From contig QCCB01000006.1 in the NCBI GenBank assembly GCA_003278955.1, positions 1 through 64,000 of the forward strand: DNA of 64,000 bases, in the 5' to 3' direction. The position numbers and the translations under genes were made by a program. This document shows positions 11,204 through 24,649 of this stretch, in pieces; position 1 is the stretch's first letter; each line of letters begins with the position of its first letter. The notes below the pieces were generated by a model. The model was not told the origin of the DNA. It was given only the letters and a program-made list of their open reading frames with translations, and did not search any database. Source of the DNA: Prochlorococcus sp. AG-347-K10. Its GTDB lineage: Bacteria; Cyanobacteriota; Cyanobacteriia; PCC-6307; Cyanobiaceae.

Positions 11204-12897
11204 TAAGATATTGCTATGGGAACTCTCCAGTCACTTCCTAATGATTGGCTGCTCAGTTTTAGGATTGGAGGAGCCTGCTTTCTTTTGAATTCCGCTTTTT
11301 TTATGAGTGAGAAAATTTTTAAAATTAAATCTTTTTTATAACCATCTTCTTCTAGCTGTAGTAAATCTTTTTTCTCTTCAATAATTCCTTTAAGAATATT
11401 ATCTAAAATAGAATAAGGTGGGAGAGAATCAGTATCTAATTGATCAGGACCTAATTCGGCACTTGGAGCTTTCGTGCGGATGTTTTCTCCAATTATATTT
11501 ACATTAGTATCTAACATATATGACTTTCTATGATTTATTGATTCTTCACTATCAAGCCAATTGCATAATTTAAAAACATTAGTTTTATATAAATCCCCAA
11601 TTACCGATAATCCCCCATTCATATCACCATAAAGTGTGCAATATCCTACAGCTAGCTCTGATTTATTTCCTGTTGAAAGTAATAAATGCTTTTCTTGATT
11701 TGCTAAAGCCATCAGAAGCGTTCCTCTGATCCTTGATTGAATATTTTGATTTGTTATTTCAGCCATCTCGAAAGATATGCTCTTTATAAAAGATTCTTCA
11801 AAAGAATTCATTAGGTTTTCAATTGGGATGCTGTTGAAATTTATTTTTAATCTCCTTGCTAAGTCTTTTGCATCACTTTTTGAATGGGATGAGCTCCATT
11901 TGGAGGGCATTGAGACGCAATAAATATTATTACTGCCAAGAGCGGCTGTCGCAATTGCTGAAACTAGTGCTGAATCAATGCCACCACTTAGTCCAATTAA
12001 AGCTGTTTTAAAACCGCATTTTTGAGCATAATCCCTAACCCCAAGGACTAATGCATCAAAAATTGATGATATTTCAGATTGTTCAAATTCTGTTTTCTCG
12101 GGTATTGTTTGCTCAATATGCCAACTTGAGAGGTCTTCTGAAAAAGATCTCAATTGCTTAATTTTAGATCCATTCTTATTAAGAATAAAACTATTCCCAT
12201 CAAAAATTAAATTATCATTTGCACCAATCTGGTTTACATATATAAGCGGTACTTGAAGATATTTAGCAGCAAAACTGGAAACCTTGGATCTTAGCTCTAA
12301 CTTTTTGAAGGTATATGGGGAGGCCGATAAATTCACTAAGATATCAACTTTTTTTTTCTTTAAATCAGAAATAGGATTTTCTTTATGAATTCCTCTACCT
12401 TCTATATTTTTGTTGACCCATAAATCCTCACATATGGTAAAGCCAATTCGCCAAGTTTTATTACGTATTTCTTTTGTTAATACGGAAACTTTTTCTTCTG
12501 ATCTAAAGTATCTTTTTTCATCAAATACTTCATATGTGGGAAGAATAATTTTTCGAGCAATTATTTTCCACTCACCGCGCTCAAGCAATGCAATAGAATT
12601 ATAAAGATTTGGGAAAAAAGAATCATTTATTATTTCAGCTATCCCTACTGTGATACTCAAGTTTCCATATTTTTTATCAATAACTAAAGCTAATTGGTCA
12701 AGAATTTGATATTGATTTTTGATTAAATTATTTTTTAGAAGTAAGTCATTTGCTGGATATCCCCATAATGACAATTCTGGAGTAAGAACTAAATCAGCAG
12801 AGGTTGAGCTAGCTTTCGAAGCAGCATAAAGAATTTTTTTTGCATTACCCTCTAAATCTCCAACAACTGGATTAATTTGAGCAAGTAAAAACTTCAT
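11200..12897 (-). CDS. nadE: Glutamine-dependent NAD+ synthetase
   Basis: 565 aa, two domains. Residues 1-270 are a nitrilase-fold glutaminase (LTPELSLWGYP with the catalytic Glu, FTICEDLW with the catalytic Cys); residues 270-565 are the ATP-pyrophosphatase synthetase with P-loop LIGLSGGIDSAL and LLSTGNKSELAVGY. It converts deamido-NAD to NAD using glutamine ammonia. Start overlaps the nadD stop by four bases, pairing two consecutive NAD pathway enzymes. Confidence 0.96.
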   Translation of the reverse strand: MKFLLAQINPVVGDLEGNAKKILYAASKASSTSADLVLTPELSLWGYPANDLLLKNNLIKNQYQILDQLALVIDKKYGNLSITVGIAEIINDSFFPNLYNSIALLERGEWKIIARKIILPTYEVFDEKRYFRSEEKVSVLTKEIRNKTWRIGFTICEDLWVNKNIEGRGIHKENPISDLKKKKVDILVNLSASPYTFKKLELRSKVSSFAAKYLQVPLIYVNQIGANDNLIFDGNSFILNKNGSKIKQLRSFSEDLSSWHIEQTIPEKTEFEQSEISSIFDALVLGVRDYAQKCGFKTALIGLSGGIDSALVSAIATAALGSNNIYCVSMPSKWSSSHSKSDAKDLARRLKINFNSIPIENLMNSFEESFIKSISFEMAEITNQNIQSRIRGTLLMALANQEKHLLLSTGNKSELAVGYCTLYGDMNGGLSVIGDLYKTNVFKLCNWLDSEESINHRKSYMLDTNVNIIGENIRTKAPSAELGPDQLDTDSLPPYSILDNILKGIIEEKKDLLQLEEDGYKKDLILKIFSLIKKAEFKRKQAPPILKLSSQSLGSDWRVPIAISY

Positions 12898-13472
12898 TCA
12901 ACTAATTTAGTGGATTCATATAAATTATTCTTCTTAACAAAATCTATTAAAGACGGTGGTAAATTAGAATAATTAAAGTTTAATCTGAACTTAGAACTTG
13001 AAATGTTTGGGATTTTTATGGATGAAATCTTAAATTTCACATTATAAGTTTCTAACATCTTAAGAGTATTTGATTCAACAGGATAACCCTCTCTTAAAAT
13101 TATAAAAAAACTTACCTCTCTAATAATTTTTTCAAAATTTTTCCAGCAGAAAATATCTTGAATTAAATCACTCCCAATAACGAAATCTAAATTATCAATT
13201 TCATAAATTTTTTTACATTTTTTAATCGACTCTACTGCCCATTTGCTAGTGACACTTTGATTAAATAAAATTTTATAATCATCTAAATCTTCAATAAGAG
13301 TTTTTAATAATTCGCTACGGATTGCGATATCCTCTTTATGCTTTTTTTTCGGATTATTACTTACATAACAAATGGTATGAGCATATATTTTAGATAATTC
13401 TTCTAATATTTTCTCATGTCCAATGGTAGGTGGATCTGCACTGGTACCAAATAATGCAACGCTTTTTCCCAT
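12894..13472 (-). CDS. nadD: Nicotinate-nucleotide adenylyltransferase
   Basis: 192 aa nucleotidyltransferase. The N-terminal GTSADPPTIGHEKIL corresponds to the family G-T/S-F-D-P-x-H-x-GH nucleotide motif, and ISSSKFR near the C-terminus matches the ISST-x-R motif. It makes deamido-NAD from nicotinate mononucleotide, the substrate of the adjacent NadE. Confidence 0.9.
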   Translation of the reverse strand: MGKSVALFGTSADPPTIGHEKILEELSKIYAHTICYVSNNPKKKHKEDIAIRSELLKTLIEDLDDYKILFNQSVTSKWAVESIKKCKKIYEIDNLDFVIGSDLIQDIFCWKNFEKIIREVSFFIILREGYPVESNTLKMLETYNVKFKISSIKIPNISSSKFRLNFNYSNLPPSLIDFVKKNNLYESTKLVE

Positions 13473-13479
13473 TTAAGTT

Positions 13480-14721
13480 TCAAGGCAGAATGCTAACAAA
13501 ATTATTATTAAAATTTCTATTTGAAAAATAAATATTTATATGGTTAAAAATCTCTGAGTCATTAAGATTCATATTTTGGATCAGAATAGCAGGCTCTATA
13601 AAAGAAGCTTTGCTTCTTATAAATATCTCTTTTGCAGCTAATTTCCCAATAATTTTTGTTGAATACACCGCTATTGCTGCTTGAATAATTGCTATGGGTC
13701 CATAGGGTAATAATGAAAGCCCATTAGTAAAAGGTGCTGTTAATAGAATTACTTTCTTAATTAAGTTGAAAGAGGTATTGACGCCGACTTGAGTGACTCC
13801 CAAACATAAATTATTAATAGATATATTTTTAAATATTTTTCTTGTAGATTCACCTTTCAACTTTAAGCCATAAATCTTACTTAATTCGTTAATCAATGCA
13901 GTATCTAGTGCGAAACTACCAGCAACATCAAAAAAAATAAAAGGATTTAGAACTACTGCGGATGCCTTCATAGTCGAAAATTTACCAATAGTTGATTGAG
14001 CTAATTTCTGCCTTCTTTTCAATCTTTGTTCTTTTAATCGCAGAAACAATTTGTCAGCTAATTGAATAGAATTTAATGATAATAATATCTCACCATATTG
14101 ATTGATTAATTTTGCTATGTAATTTTTAAGATTGTTTCCATTATTTATAATTATTGGAATATTTAAATCTTTTGGAAGCTTAAATTCTATATTTTCAATT
14201 ATTTCTTTTAATTCATTTTTATTAAATAGATCGATTTTGTTTAAAATTAAAATAATTTTTTTTCCATCTTTTATAAAAGAGTTGATTTCGTTTAACTCAT
14301 TTCTATTTAAATCTCCCGAAACTATAAAAAGAATAAGATCTGAATGATTTATGTAAGAGTAAACTTTATCTGGAGATTTAATATTGCAGAAATCAAATCC
14401 TGGAGAATCTAGCAACTCTAAACTATTGAGTGTTTGATCTTTAAGATTACAAATTTCCGATTGTATTTCTTTTGTGGTCCCATTAATAATATCTGTTTTG
14501 AATATGTCTTTTTTTAATAAAGAATTTAAAACAGAGGATTTTCCTACACCTGATTTACCATATGCGCCAATTCTTATTTTTTTTTCTTTGAGTCTTAAAA
14601 GTTGTTGATTAAAAGAAATTATTTCTCTATTAAAAAAACTTTTTTCATAATTGGTAAGATCAATAGTCTCCCACCATTTTTTTAAAAGTAAATAATTTTC
14701 TTTAATTTTTAATTGTTTCAT
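13480..14721 (-). CDS. Era/HSR1-like GTPase with DUF697-type C-terminus
   Basis: 413 aa from the ATG at 14721; the ORF track's upstream TTG is less likely, and the ATG overlaps the DUF21 gene stop as ATGA. G1 is GAYGKSGVGKSSVLNSLL, G3 LLDSPGFD, G4 LNKIDLF. The C-terminal half has hydrophobic helices (about residues 240-380), as in membrane-associated GTPases of cyanobacteria. The cellular role is unknown. Confidence 0.8.
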   Translation of the reverse strand: MKQLKIKENYLLLKKWWETIDLTNYEKSFFNREIISFNQQLLRLKEKKIRIGAYGKSGVGKSSVLNSLLKKDIFKTDIINGTTKEIQSEICNLKDQTLNSLELLDSPGFDFCNIKSPDKVYSYINHSDLILFIVSGDLNRNELNEINSFIKDGKKIILILNKIDLFNKNELKEIIENIEFKLPKDLNIPIIINNGNNLKNYIAKLINQYGEILLSLNSIQLADKLFLRLKEQRLKRRQKLAQSTIGKFSTMKASAVVLNPFIFFDVAGSFALDTALINELSKIYGLKLKGESTRKIFKNISINNLCLGVTQVGVNTSFNLIKKVILLTAPFTNGLSLLPYGPIAIIQAAIAVYSTKIIGKLAAKEIFIRSKASFIEPAILIQNMNLNDSEIFNHINIYFSNRNFNNNFVSILP

Positions 14722-15701
14722 GATTTGTTTTTTGACCAACCGGCTAATACAGATAACACAGCTTCTGCACCAATAATTCCCACGAATCCCCCGAATTCAT
14801 CTACTACTACTTTCACTCCTTTATGATTCTTGTCAAATTTAGTTAATAATTGATCTGCTTTAATCATTTCGGGAATGTAGTCCACAGGTTCGCAAATTTC
14901 TGATAATAATTTTTTATTTTCCCCATTAATTAATTCTGATAACATTTTTTCACGCTTTACTACCCCTTGTATTTTGTCAACTTTATCTCCCAAAATAACC
15001 CACCATGGAGAGCTGTCAGATATTATAAGTTTTGAAATTTCATCAAGATTTGAAGAACCATCAAGACAAGGTGCCGAAACCCTAGGGGTCATTAAGTCTT
15101 TAGCTTTTAAATCATTTAATTGAAAAACCTTAAATATCATTGCTGCCTCATCAGCTTCTATTAAACCTTTCTGACTTCCAATTTTTGCCATTTGTCTAAT
15201 TTCTTCTTCATCAGTTGAAATTTCGTTTTCTGCTGTAATAACAGGAAATATCTGTTCAATTAATATCAAAAATGGCCTCATTAAAGTATTTAATATTCTC
15301 AAAATAGGAACAGATAATAACGCTATTTGAACTGAAAATCTTGTACCAAGAGCTTTGGGTAGTACTTCTCCTACTAAAACAACTAGTATGTAAAAAGTTA
15401 TTGAAAAAAGGGTTAAACCAAAACTGCTATTAATTACCAATGCTCCGTATACTCCTAAAATAAGACTGCCAAATATATTAAATCCATTATTAGTAATAGT
15501 AATTACAGTTAGTGTCCGTCCAAGATGTTTTCTAAGTTTTAGAAGTTGATTTGCAGAACTTTTTGGCTTTTGTTTTGAGGCAATTTCTAAAATTCTTATT
15601 GAATTCACAGCTAAAAAAGCTGCTTCTACTCCCGAACAACATGCTGATCCAATTAAAATGACTATTATAAGTAAAAGTAAACCGTACACACTTGGTTCCA
15701 T
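14718..15701 (-). CDS. CorC/HlyC-type DUF21-CBS membrane protein
   Basis: 327 aa. An N-terminal DUF21 (CNNM) transmembrane domain (about residues 1-180) is followed by tandem CBS motifs (DLMTPRVSAP..., DKIQGVVKREKML, GGFVGIIGAE). The family mediates Mg2+/Co2+ movement or its regulation. The CorC_HlyC C-terminal domain is absent or short. It overlaps the GTPase gene start by four bases. Confidence 0.85.
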   Translation of the reverse strand: MEPSVYGLLLLIIVILIGSACCSGVEAAFLAVNSIRILEIASKQKPKSSANQLLKLRKHLGRTLTVITITNNGFNIFGSLILGVYGALVINSSFGLTLFSITFYILVVLVGEVLPKALGTRFSVQIALLSVPILRILNTLMRPFLILIEQIFPVITAENEISTDEEEIRQMAKIGSQKGLIEADEAAMIFKVFQLNDLKAKDLMTPRVSAPCLDGSSNLDEISKLIISDSSPWWVILGDKVDKIQGVVKREKMLSELINGENKKLLSEICEPVDYIPEMIKADQLLTKFDKNHKGVKVVVDEFGGFVGIIGAEAVLSVLAGWSKNKS

Positions 15702-15775
15702 TAAAGTAGATTAGGTACTAAATCTGTTTTAATTCATTCTTCCATTTTTTTTTTAAACACGCCAATACACAATTT

Positions 15776-17101
15776 ATGTTTGTACCTGACCATAAAGTTT
15801 TTGAAGAGAGAAGAGAAATTTTCCTAAATAAATTAGATGGAAAAGCTGCCATTATCCCAGGTGCTAATCTCGTAAAGCATCATGCCGATTGTGAATACCC
15901 TTTTAGACAAGATAGTAATTTTTGGTATTTAACTGGTTTCGATGAGCCGGATGCAATTGCTCTTTTTTTGTCGCATAAGCCAAGGGGGGAGAGATTTATT
16001 ATGTTTGTCGCCCCCAAAGATGTTATAAGTGAAGTCTGGCATGGCTTTAGATGGGGTTTAGAAGGCGCAGAAGACGAGTTTAAAGCTGACAAAGCTCACT
16101 CGATAACGGAACTGAAAGATTTACTTCCAGGTTATATAAAAGGTTCTGATGAGCTTGTTTTTTCAATAGGTAGGTATCCATTGATTGAGAAAATAGTACT
16201 CGAGATATTTTCACAACAACTTGAGAATCGATCAAGATCAGGGATTGGTGCAAATTCTATAAAATCTCCAGAAATTTATTTAAATGACATGAGACTAATT
16301 AAAAGTGAATTTGAAATTAACAGAATGAGAGAGGCTATACAAATTTCAGCAGAAGCTCATGAACTAGTAAGAGAATCTATCTCATCAAAGAAAAATGAAA
16401 GGCAAATTCAGGGTCTTCTAGAGGGCTTCTTTTTGGAAAAAGGGGCCAGAGGACCTGCATATAATTCTATTGTTGCTTCGGGAGATAATGCCTGTATTTT
16501 GCATTACACTTTAAATAACTCACCATTGAAGAAAGAAGATTTATTGTTGGTAGATGCGGGCTGCTCATTGACTGATTATTACAATGGAGACATAACAAGA
16601 ACTATCCCAATAGGTGGAAAATTTTCTAAAGAGCAAAGAGTTATTTACGAAATTGTATTAAGTGCGCAGAAAAATGCAATTAAAAGTGCCGTAACTGGAT
16701 CTAATTCTAGTAATGTTCATAATGTTGCTTTAACAATTCTGATAGAAGGATTGAAGGAAATTGGTTTATTATCGGGCAGCACTGAGGAGATAATAGAGAA
16801 TCAATCATATAAACATCTATACATGCATAGAACTGGACATTGGCTCGGCTTAGATGTTCATGATGTTGGAGCATACAGAATGGGGGACTATGAAGTGCCG
16901 TTACAGAATGGAATGATTCTTACTGTAGAACCAGGGATCTATATAAGTGATAGGATCCCAGTCCCTGAGGGGCAACCTCTAATAGACGAGAAATGGAAAG
17001 GCATAGGGATAAGAATAGAAGACGATGTTCTGGTCAAAGATGCAAACCCAGAAGTTTTAAGTATTGCTGCACAAAAAGAAATTTCTGATTTAGAATTCTA
17101 A
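15776..17101 (+). CDS. pepP: Xaa-Pro aminopeptidase (aminopeptidase P)
   Basis: 441 aa metallopeptidase removing N-terminal residues before proline. The N-terminal creatinase-like domain (FRQDSNFWYLTGFDEPDA) precedes a pita-bread domain with the dinuclear metal ligands: DAG..., GDITRT, HRTGHWLGLDVHD, TVEPGIY and IRIEDDVL. Usual bacterial length. Confidence 0.95.
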   Translation: MFVPDHKVFEERREIFLNKLDGKAAIIPGANLVKHHADCEYPFRQDSNFWYLTGFDEPDAIALFLSHKPRGERFIMFVAPKDVISEVWHGFRWGLEGAEDEFKADKAHSITELKDLLPGYIKGSDELVFSIGRYPLIEKIVLEIFSQQLENRSRSGIGANSIKSPEIYLNDMRLIKSEFEINRMREAIQISAEAHELVRESISSKKNERQIQGLLEGFFLEKGARGPAYNSIVASGDNACILHYTLNNSPLKKEDLLLVDAGCSLTDYYNGDITRTIPIGGKFSKEQRVIYEIVLSAQKNAIKSAVTGSNSSNVHNVALTILIEGLKEIGLLSGSTEEIIENQSYKHLYMHRTGHWLGLDVHDVGAYRMGDYEVPLQNGMILTVEPGIYISDRIPVPEGQPLIDEKWKGIGIRIEDDVLVKDANPEVLSIAAQKEISDLEF

Positions 17102-17154
17102 AATTTGACTTATTTAATCAATAGATTTATTTTTATAAAGTTTAAAGTTCAAAA

Positions 17155-17313
17155 ATGAATAAGTCAGATTCATATGATTCGAAACTCTCTCAAGCACGAA
17201 GCTTAGCTAGTCAGCTTGGCATGTTCGCAGAAGAAAACGATATTCCTAAAGATCTTTGGGATTCATTGGAAGCTACTATTTATGACTTTTATGAAGTATC
17301 TCATGATAGATGA
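17155..17313 (+). CDS. Small conserved hypothetical (52 aa, absent from ORF track)
   Basis: ATG at 17155, TGA at 17311. The product is acidic (SQARSLASQLGMFAEENDIP...DLWDSLEATIYDFYEVSHDR) and amphipathic with no membrane helix. Clean codon structure between pepP and ycf65 supports a real gene. Function not recognised. Confidence 0.65.
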   Translation: MNKSDSYDSKLSQARSLASQLGMFAEENDIPKDLWDSLEATIYDFYEVSHDR

Positions 17314-17419
17314 AAATCCTGTTTAGAAGCTATCAATAACTAAAATCAAGAAAATTTGAATAAATCAATCAAAATGTGACCATAAACTGATAAATTATTT
17401 ATTAAACATAAATAATTGA

Positions 17420-17896
17420 ATGACCTCATCAGATAAGTTAAATCAAAATTCAACAGAAAAAAAGGAAAAAAACAGTGATGCAACAAAGTCAAAAAAATCT
17501 AATCCTAATTCAGGAATGATGGGTGCCACAGCTGTATTGGCAGCTGCCACAATTGATGAAGATGGAGTGCCTACTGGTTATACACCTAAGCCCGATGAAG
17601 GAAGGTTTATAATTAAAGTATTGTGGCTACCTGATAATGTTGCCTTAGCAGTGGATCAAATAGTAGGTGGAGGCCCAAGTCCCCTTACTGCTTATTATTT
17701 TTGGCCAAGAGATGATGCTTGGGAAAAATTAAAAAGTGAACTAGAGAATAAAGGTTGGATTACAGATAATGAAAGAGTTGAGATATTAAATAAAGCCACC
17801 GAAGTAATAAATTATTGGCAAGAAGAAGGTAAAACAAAGAAATTAGAAGAAGCTAAATTAAAGTTTCCCGAAGTAACTTTTTGTGGAACCGCCTAA
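17420..17896 (+). CDS. ycf65: Ycf65 / PSRP-3 ribosomal protein
   Basis: 158 aa. Residues 1-50 are a lysine/serine-rich, low-complexity lead. The remainder is the PSRP-3/Ycf65 domain: [40 protein letters not shown] and EVINYWQ. PSRP-3 is a 30S subunit protein shared by cyanobacteria and plastids. It is convergent with atpC(epsilon) with almost no gap. Confidence 0.88.
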   Translation: MTSSDKLNQNSTEKKEKNSDATKSKKSNPNSGMMGATAVLAAATIDEDGVPTGYTPKPDEGRFIIKVLWLPDNVALAVDQIVGGGPSPLTAYYFWPRDDAWEKLKSELENKGWITDNERVEILNKATEVINYWQEEGKTKKLEEAKLKFPEVTFCGTA

Positions 17897-17899
17897 ATA

Positions 17900-18304
17900 T
17901 TAGTTCTTTGCCGCTTGAATCCTGGCCTCAGCCTTTGAAACCTCTTTTAAGGCTTTAATTTTCTCTGGATTTTTTTCATTTTCAGAAAATTTGCTAATTA
18001 CTAATTTTGCTTCTTTAAGATCTTGTTCAGCATTTTGAACATTAATTTCAGAACCTATTTCAGCATTATTTACTAAAACTATGACTTCATCTGATTCAAT
18101 TTCAGCGAAGCCTCCCATTAGAGCTATTGATTTCCATTGGGAATTCATTCTTAGCCTTAAAACGCCAATATCTATAGCAGTAACTAAAGAGATGTGTCCA
18201 GGTAGTATACCAAGTTGACCAGTAGTACTAGGAAGGATTACTTCTTCAGCTTCGCCTTGATAAACATTTTTGTTTGGAGCTAAAACTTTAAGAGAAATTG
18301 CCAT
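17900..18304 (-). CDS. atpC: ATP synthase F1 subunit epsilon
   Basis: 134 aa. The N-terminal beta sandwich ([23 protein letters not shown]) and C-terminal helical pair are standard; epsilon binds gamma and restrains ATP hydrolysis. It is 43 bases downstream of beta, forming the separate beta-epsilon operon typical of cyanobacteria. Called atpC or atpE depending on naming; the gamma gene above also carries the atpC label in some schemes. Confidence 0.95.
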   Translation of the reverse strand: MAISLKVLAPNKNVYQGEAEEVILPSTTGQLGILPGHISLVTAIDIGVLRLRMNSQWKSIALMGGFAEIESDEVIVLVNNAEIGSEINVQNAEQDLKEAKLVISKFSENEKNPEKIKALKEVSKAEARIQAAKN

Positions 18305-18347
18305 TAATTCAAGATCATTTAGGTTTGATATTTATAAATTTAAATAT

Positions 18348-20026
<1,679 letters not shown>

Positions 20027-20338
20027 ATGGCAGCTGTTTCACTTACAGTCTCTACAGTAAAACCACTGGGAGATAGAATATTTATTAAAGTTTCCGCATC
20101 TGAGGAAAAAACTGCTGGGGGCATTCTTTTGCCTGATTCAGCTAAAGAAAAACCACAGGTTGGAGAAGTTGCGCAGGTAGGCCCTGGCAAACTTAATGAC
20201 GATGGTTCTCGACAAACTCCTGAAGTGAGTATTGGCGATAAAGTCTTGTACAGTAAATATGCTGGCACAGACATTAAATTGGGAGGAGATGAATATGTCT
20301 TGCTCTCAGAAAAAGATATTTTAGCTGTAGTAAGCTAA
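20027..20338 (+). CDS. groES: Co-chaperonin GroES
   Basis: 103 aa. Heptameric lid of GroEL. The mobile loop ([23 protein letters not shown]) and the [15 protein letters not shown] stretch are standard. It precedes groEL by 51 bases as one operon. Confidence 0.97.
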
Positions 20339-20362
20339 AATATTTGTTTCAAAAATTATTAA

Positions 20363-22027
<1,665 letters not shown>

Positions 22028-22056
22028 CTAAACAATAGTTTTTTAATTAATTTTTT

Positions 22057-22087
22057 AAAGGGATCATTGAAAATGGTCCCTTTTTTT
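22057..22087. terminator. Bidirectional terminator between groEL and secG
   Basis: A 12-bp stem (AAAGGGATCATT against AATGGTCCCTTT, one wobble) with a small loop, flanked by A-runs and T-runs so it can stop both the groESL and secG transcripts. Confidence 0.88.
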
Positions 22088-22096
22088 ATTCAACTT

Positions 22097-22324
22097 TTAT
22101 GAAAGCCAACCAGCGCTGAGGATAATTGCGAGTGACAAAAATATCACTAAAAAAGTCCAAGTGATTTTGTTTAGAGAGGCTTCTGCACTACTCGCGCTAT
22201 TGAACATAGAACTTCCACTGGCGGCTATTCCTCCCATTCCGTCACCTTTTGGACTATGGAGTAAAACTAAGAGGATGAGAAGAACTCCAGAAAATACCCA
22301 AATCCAACTAAAAATTTGAATCAT
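22097..22324 (-). CDS. secG: Preprotein translocase subunit SecG
   Basis: 75 aa with two membrane helices. The SecG loop LHSPKGDGMGG-x-GSSMFNS is clear. It stimulates SecYEA-dependent export. It lies 22 bases downstream of gpmI on the same strand. Confidence 0.92.
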   Translation of the reverse strand: MIQIFSWIWVFSGVLLILLVLLHSPKGDGMGGIAASGSSMFNSASSAEASLNKITWTFLVIFLSLAIILSAGWLS

Positions 22325-22346
22325 TGCTTAAAAACTTTTATTAATT

Positions 22347-23969
22347 TTAAACATGCTGAACTATCTTATTATAACCTTTTAATTCAATTTCTTGGATAAG
22401 TGATTTGCCCGTCATTTCTCTTGGTATTGGGAGATTTAATAATTGCAATAAAGTGGGAGCAATATCTGCTAAGCCAGCATTATCTCTTAAATTAATTTCA
22501 TTTCCCATATTTGGGATTTTTCTCTTTTCACCTTCAATCAAAATTAATGGAACTTTATTTGTTGTGTGTGCTGTCCATGGTTCTCCTTGAGATCCTTTCA
22601 TTACCTCTGCGTTACCATGATCGGCTGTAATAAGAATGCTTCCACCCATTTCTCCAGTAGCATTAACTATTCGTCCGACACATTTATCAACTTTTTCTAT
22701 AGCTTTAATTGTTGCATCCATATTGCCTGTATGACCAACCATATCAGGATTGGCAAAATTGATTACAACAAAAGCGTAATTTCCACTTTTTATTGCTTTA
22801 GAGCAACTAATAGTTAATTCCTCCGCGGACATTTCTGGTTCTATATCATAAGTTGCCACTCTTGGAGATGGAATCAAATGTCTTTCTTCTCCAGGTAAAG
22901 GAATTTCAACTCCTCCATTGAAAAAGTATGTTACATGAGGATATTTTTCTGTTTCCGCGGTTCTGTATTGCTTAAGTCCGTTTTCTGAAACTATTTGTCC
23001 TATAAAATTATTGAGAGATTCAGGAGGAAATGCAACTTTAACAGGAAAATTCTGATCATATTGAGTGAAAGTGACAAAATCTAGATTTGGATAATTTTTT
23101 CTTTCAAAGTCTGAGAACTCCTTAATTGAAAGCGATTTGACTATTTGTCTTGCTCTGTCTGGACGAAAGTTAAAGCAAATCAAACTATCCCCATCTTTAA
23201 GATAGTTTTCAGAAATTCGTATGGGCTCTATAAATTCATCGGTTATGTTTTTGTCATAACTTTCTTCTATGTAATCCTGAGGAGAAATATTTTTGATTTG
23301 GATATCTGGATCAGTCAAATTAGAATATGCTTTTTCTGTTCTATCCCATAAAAGATTTCTATCCATTATCCAGTATCTTCCGCAAATGGAAGCTATTTCG
23401 CCTGTTTTAAATTTTTTTATACATGCTTCTATTTGATTTAGGTATTTAGAGGCACTTTTCGCAGGAGTATCTCTTCCATCAGTAATAATATGGATTGCAA
23501 CTTTTTTAATTTCATTATCAGATGCCCATTTTATTAAACCTAATAAATGATCGATATGACTATGAACTCCTCCATCTGAACATAATCCAGTGATATGCAA
23601 AGTAGAGTTATTTTTCTTTAATGAATCAGCCATCTCTTTTAACTCATTTACCAAGCCTAATTGATTATTTTTTACAATATTTGAAATCCTTACAAGTTCT
23701 TGTTGTATTATCCTTCCCGAACCAATGGTAAGGTGTCCTACCTCGGAATTGCCCATTTGACCATTTGGTAGGCCTACATCAGATCCACTTGCACTTATAA
23801 GGGTGTGAGGATACGCATGCCATAATGAGTCCATTATTGGTGTGTTGGCATTTTCTATGGCATTATCTGATTTTTCTTTTCGATATCCCCATCCATCAAG
23901 TATTGCCAGAACTACAGGGCTCTGAGGAACACTCAATTTTTTTATATTTTTGCTGCTAATCTTTGACAT
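22347..23969 (-). CDS. gpmI: Phosphoglycerate mutase, cofactor-independent
   Basis: 540 aa alkaline-phosphatase-superfamily enzyme interconverting 3- and 2-phosphoglycerate with two Mn2+. [10 protein letters not shown] holds the first metal Asp, [13 protein letters not shown] the phosphorylated serine, and ITADHGNAE the C-terminal metal ligands. Slightly longer than the ~510 aa norm owing to an N-terminal extension. Confidence 0.96.
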   Translation of the reverse strand: MSKISSKNIKKLSVPQSPVVLAILDGWGYRKEKSDNAIENANTPIMDSLWHAYPHTLISASGSDVGLPNGQMGNSEVGHLTIGSGRIIQQELVRISNIVKNNQLGLVNELKEMADSLKKNNSTLHITGLCSDGGVHSHIDHLLGLIKWASDNEIKKVAIHIITDGRDTPAKSASKYLNQIEACIKKFKTGEIASICGRYWIMDRNLLWDRTEKAYSNLTDPDIQIKNISPQDYIEESYDKNITDEFIEPIRISENYLKDGDSLICFNFRPDRARQIVKSLSIKEFSDFERKNYPNLDFVTFTQYDQNFPVKVAFPPESLNNFIGQIVSENGLKQYRTAETEKYPHVTYFFNGGVEIPLPGEERHLIPSPRVATYDIEPEMSAEELTISCSKAIKSGNYAFVVINFANPDMVGHTGNMDATIKAIEKVDKCVGRIVNATGEMGGSILITADHGNAEVMKGSQGEPWTAHTTNKVPLILIEGEKRKIPNMGNEINLRDNAGLADIAPTLLQLLNLPIPREMTGKSLIQEIELKGYNKIVQHV

Positions 23970-24106
23970 ATTTAGATCAAATTCATTTTTAACTGATCCA
24001 ACCTTAAATTTAGCTTCAAACGTTACTCTTTAACAATTTATATTTAACATAGTTAGCTTTTGCTAATTTATGAAAATATTAGACGACTATTATTTATTAA
24101 TAAATC

Positions 24107-24643
24107 ATGACCAATAAAACAAAAAAGATCGTAATACTTACTGAAGTTGAGCTTAGAAAAACTATTTCGCGTTTAACTTCGGAAATTATCGAAAAAGTAA
24201 AAAAACTTGATAACCTTCTATTGGTTGGTATTCCGACTAGAGGAATTGAGCTGACCGAAGTGCTAGAAAAAGAATTATTCTCTAGGACAGGTTTAAGAGT
24301 TAGAAAAGGAACAATTGATCCAACTTTTTATAGAGATGACCAAAATAGAGTTGGAACTCGCCTAATACAAGCTGCAGATATTCCAACTCCTATTGAAAAA
24401 AAAGAAATTCTTTTAATAGATGATGTAATTTACACAGGTAGAACAATTCGAGCTGCAATGGATGCTTTATATTCTTGGGGCAGACCTCAAAGAGTGATGT
24501 TATTAGTAATGGTAGATAGAGGTCATAGAGAATTGCCTATTCAACCAGATTTTTGTGGTAAAAAAGTGCCAACTAGTAAAATTGAAAGTATTAGTTTACG
24601 TTTAAATAATGTTGATAATGAAGAAGGAGTTTTTCTTGAATAG
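24107..24643 (+). CDS. pyrR: PyrR uracil phosphoribosyltransferase / regulator
   Basis: 178 aa type I PRTase fold. The PRPP loop is ILLIDDVIYTGRTIRAAMDAL, with IPTRGIEL and RKGTIDPTFYRDD typical of PyrR. In Bacillus PyrR attenuates pyr operon transcription; here no pyr operon is adjacent, so the enzymatic role or an unlinked target is possible. Convergent with the Hsp70 gene. Confidence 0.92.
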   Translation: MTNKTKKIVILTEVELRKTISRLTSEIIEKVKKLDNLLLVGIPTRGIELTEVLEKELFSRTGLRVRKGTIDPTFYRDDQNRVGTRLIQAADIPTPIEKKEILLIDDVIYTGRTIRAAMDALYSWGRPQRVMLLVMVDRGHRELPIQPDFCGKKVPTSKIESISLRLNNVDNEEGVFLE

Positions 24644-24649
24644 TTTTAT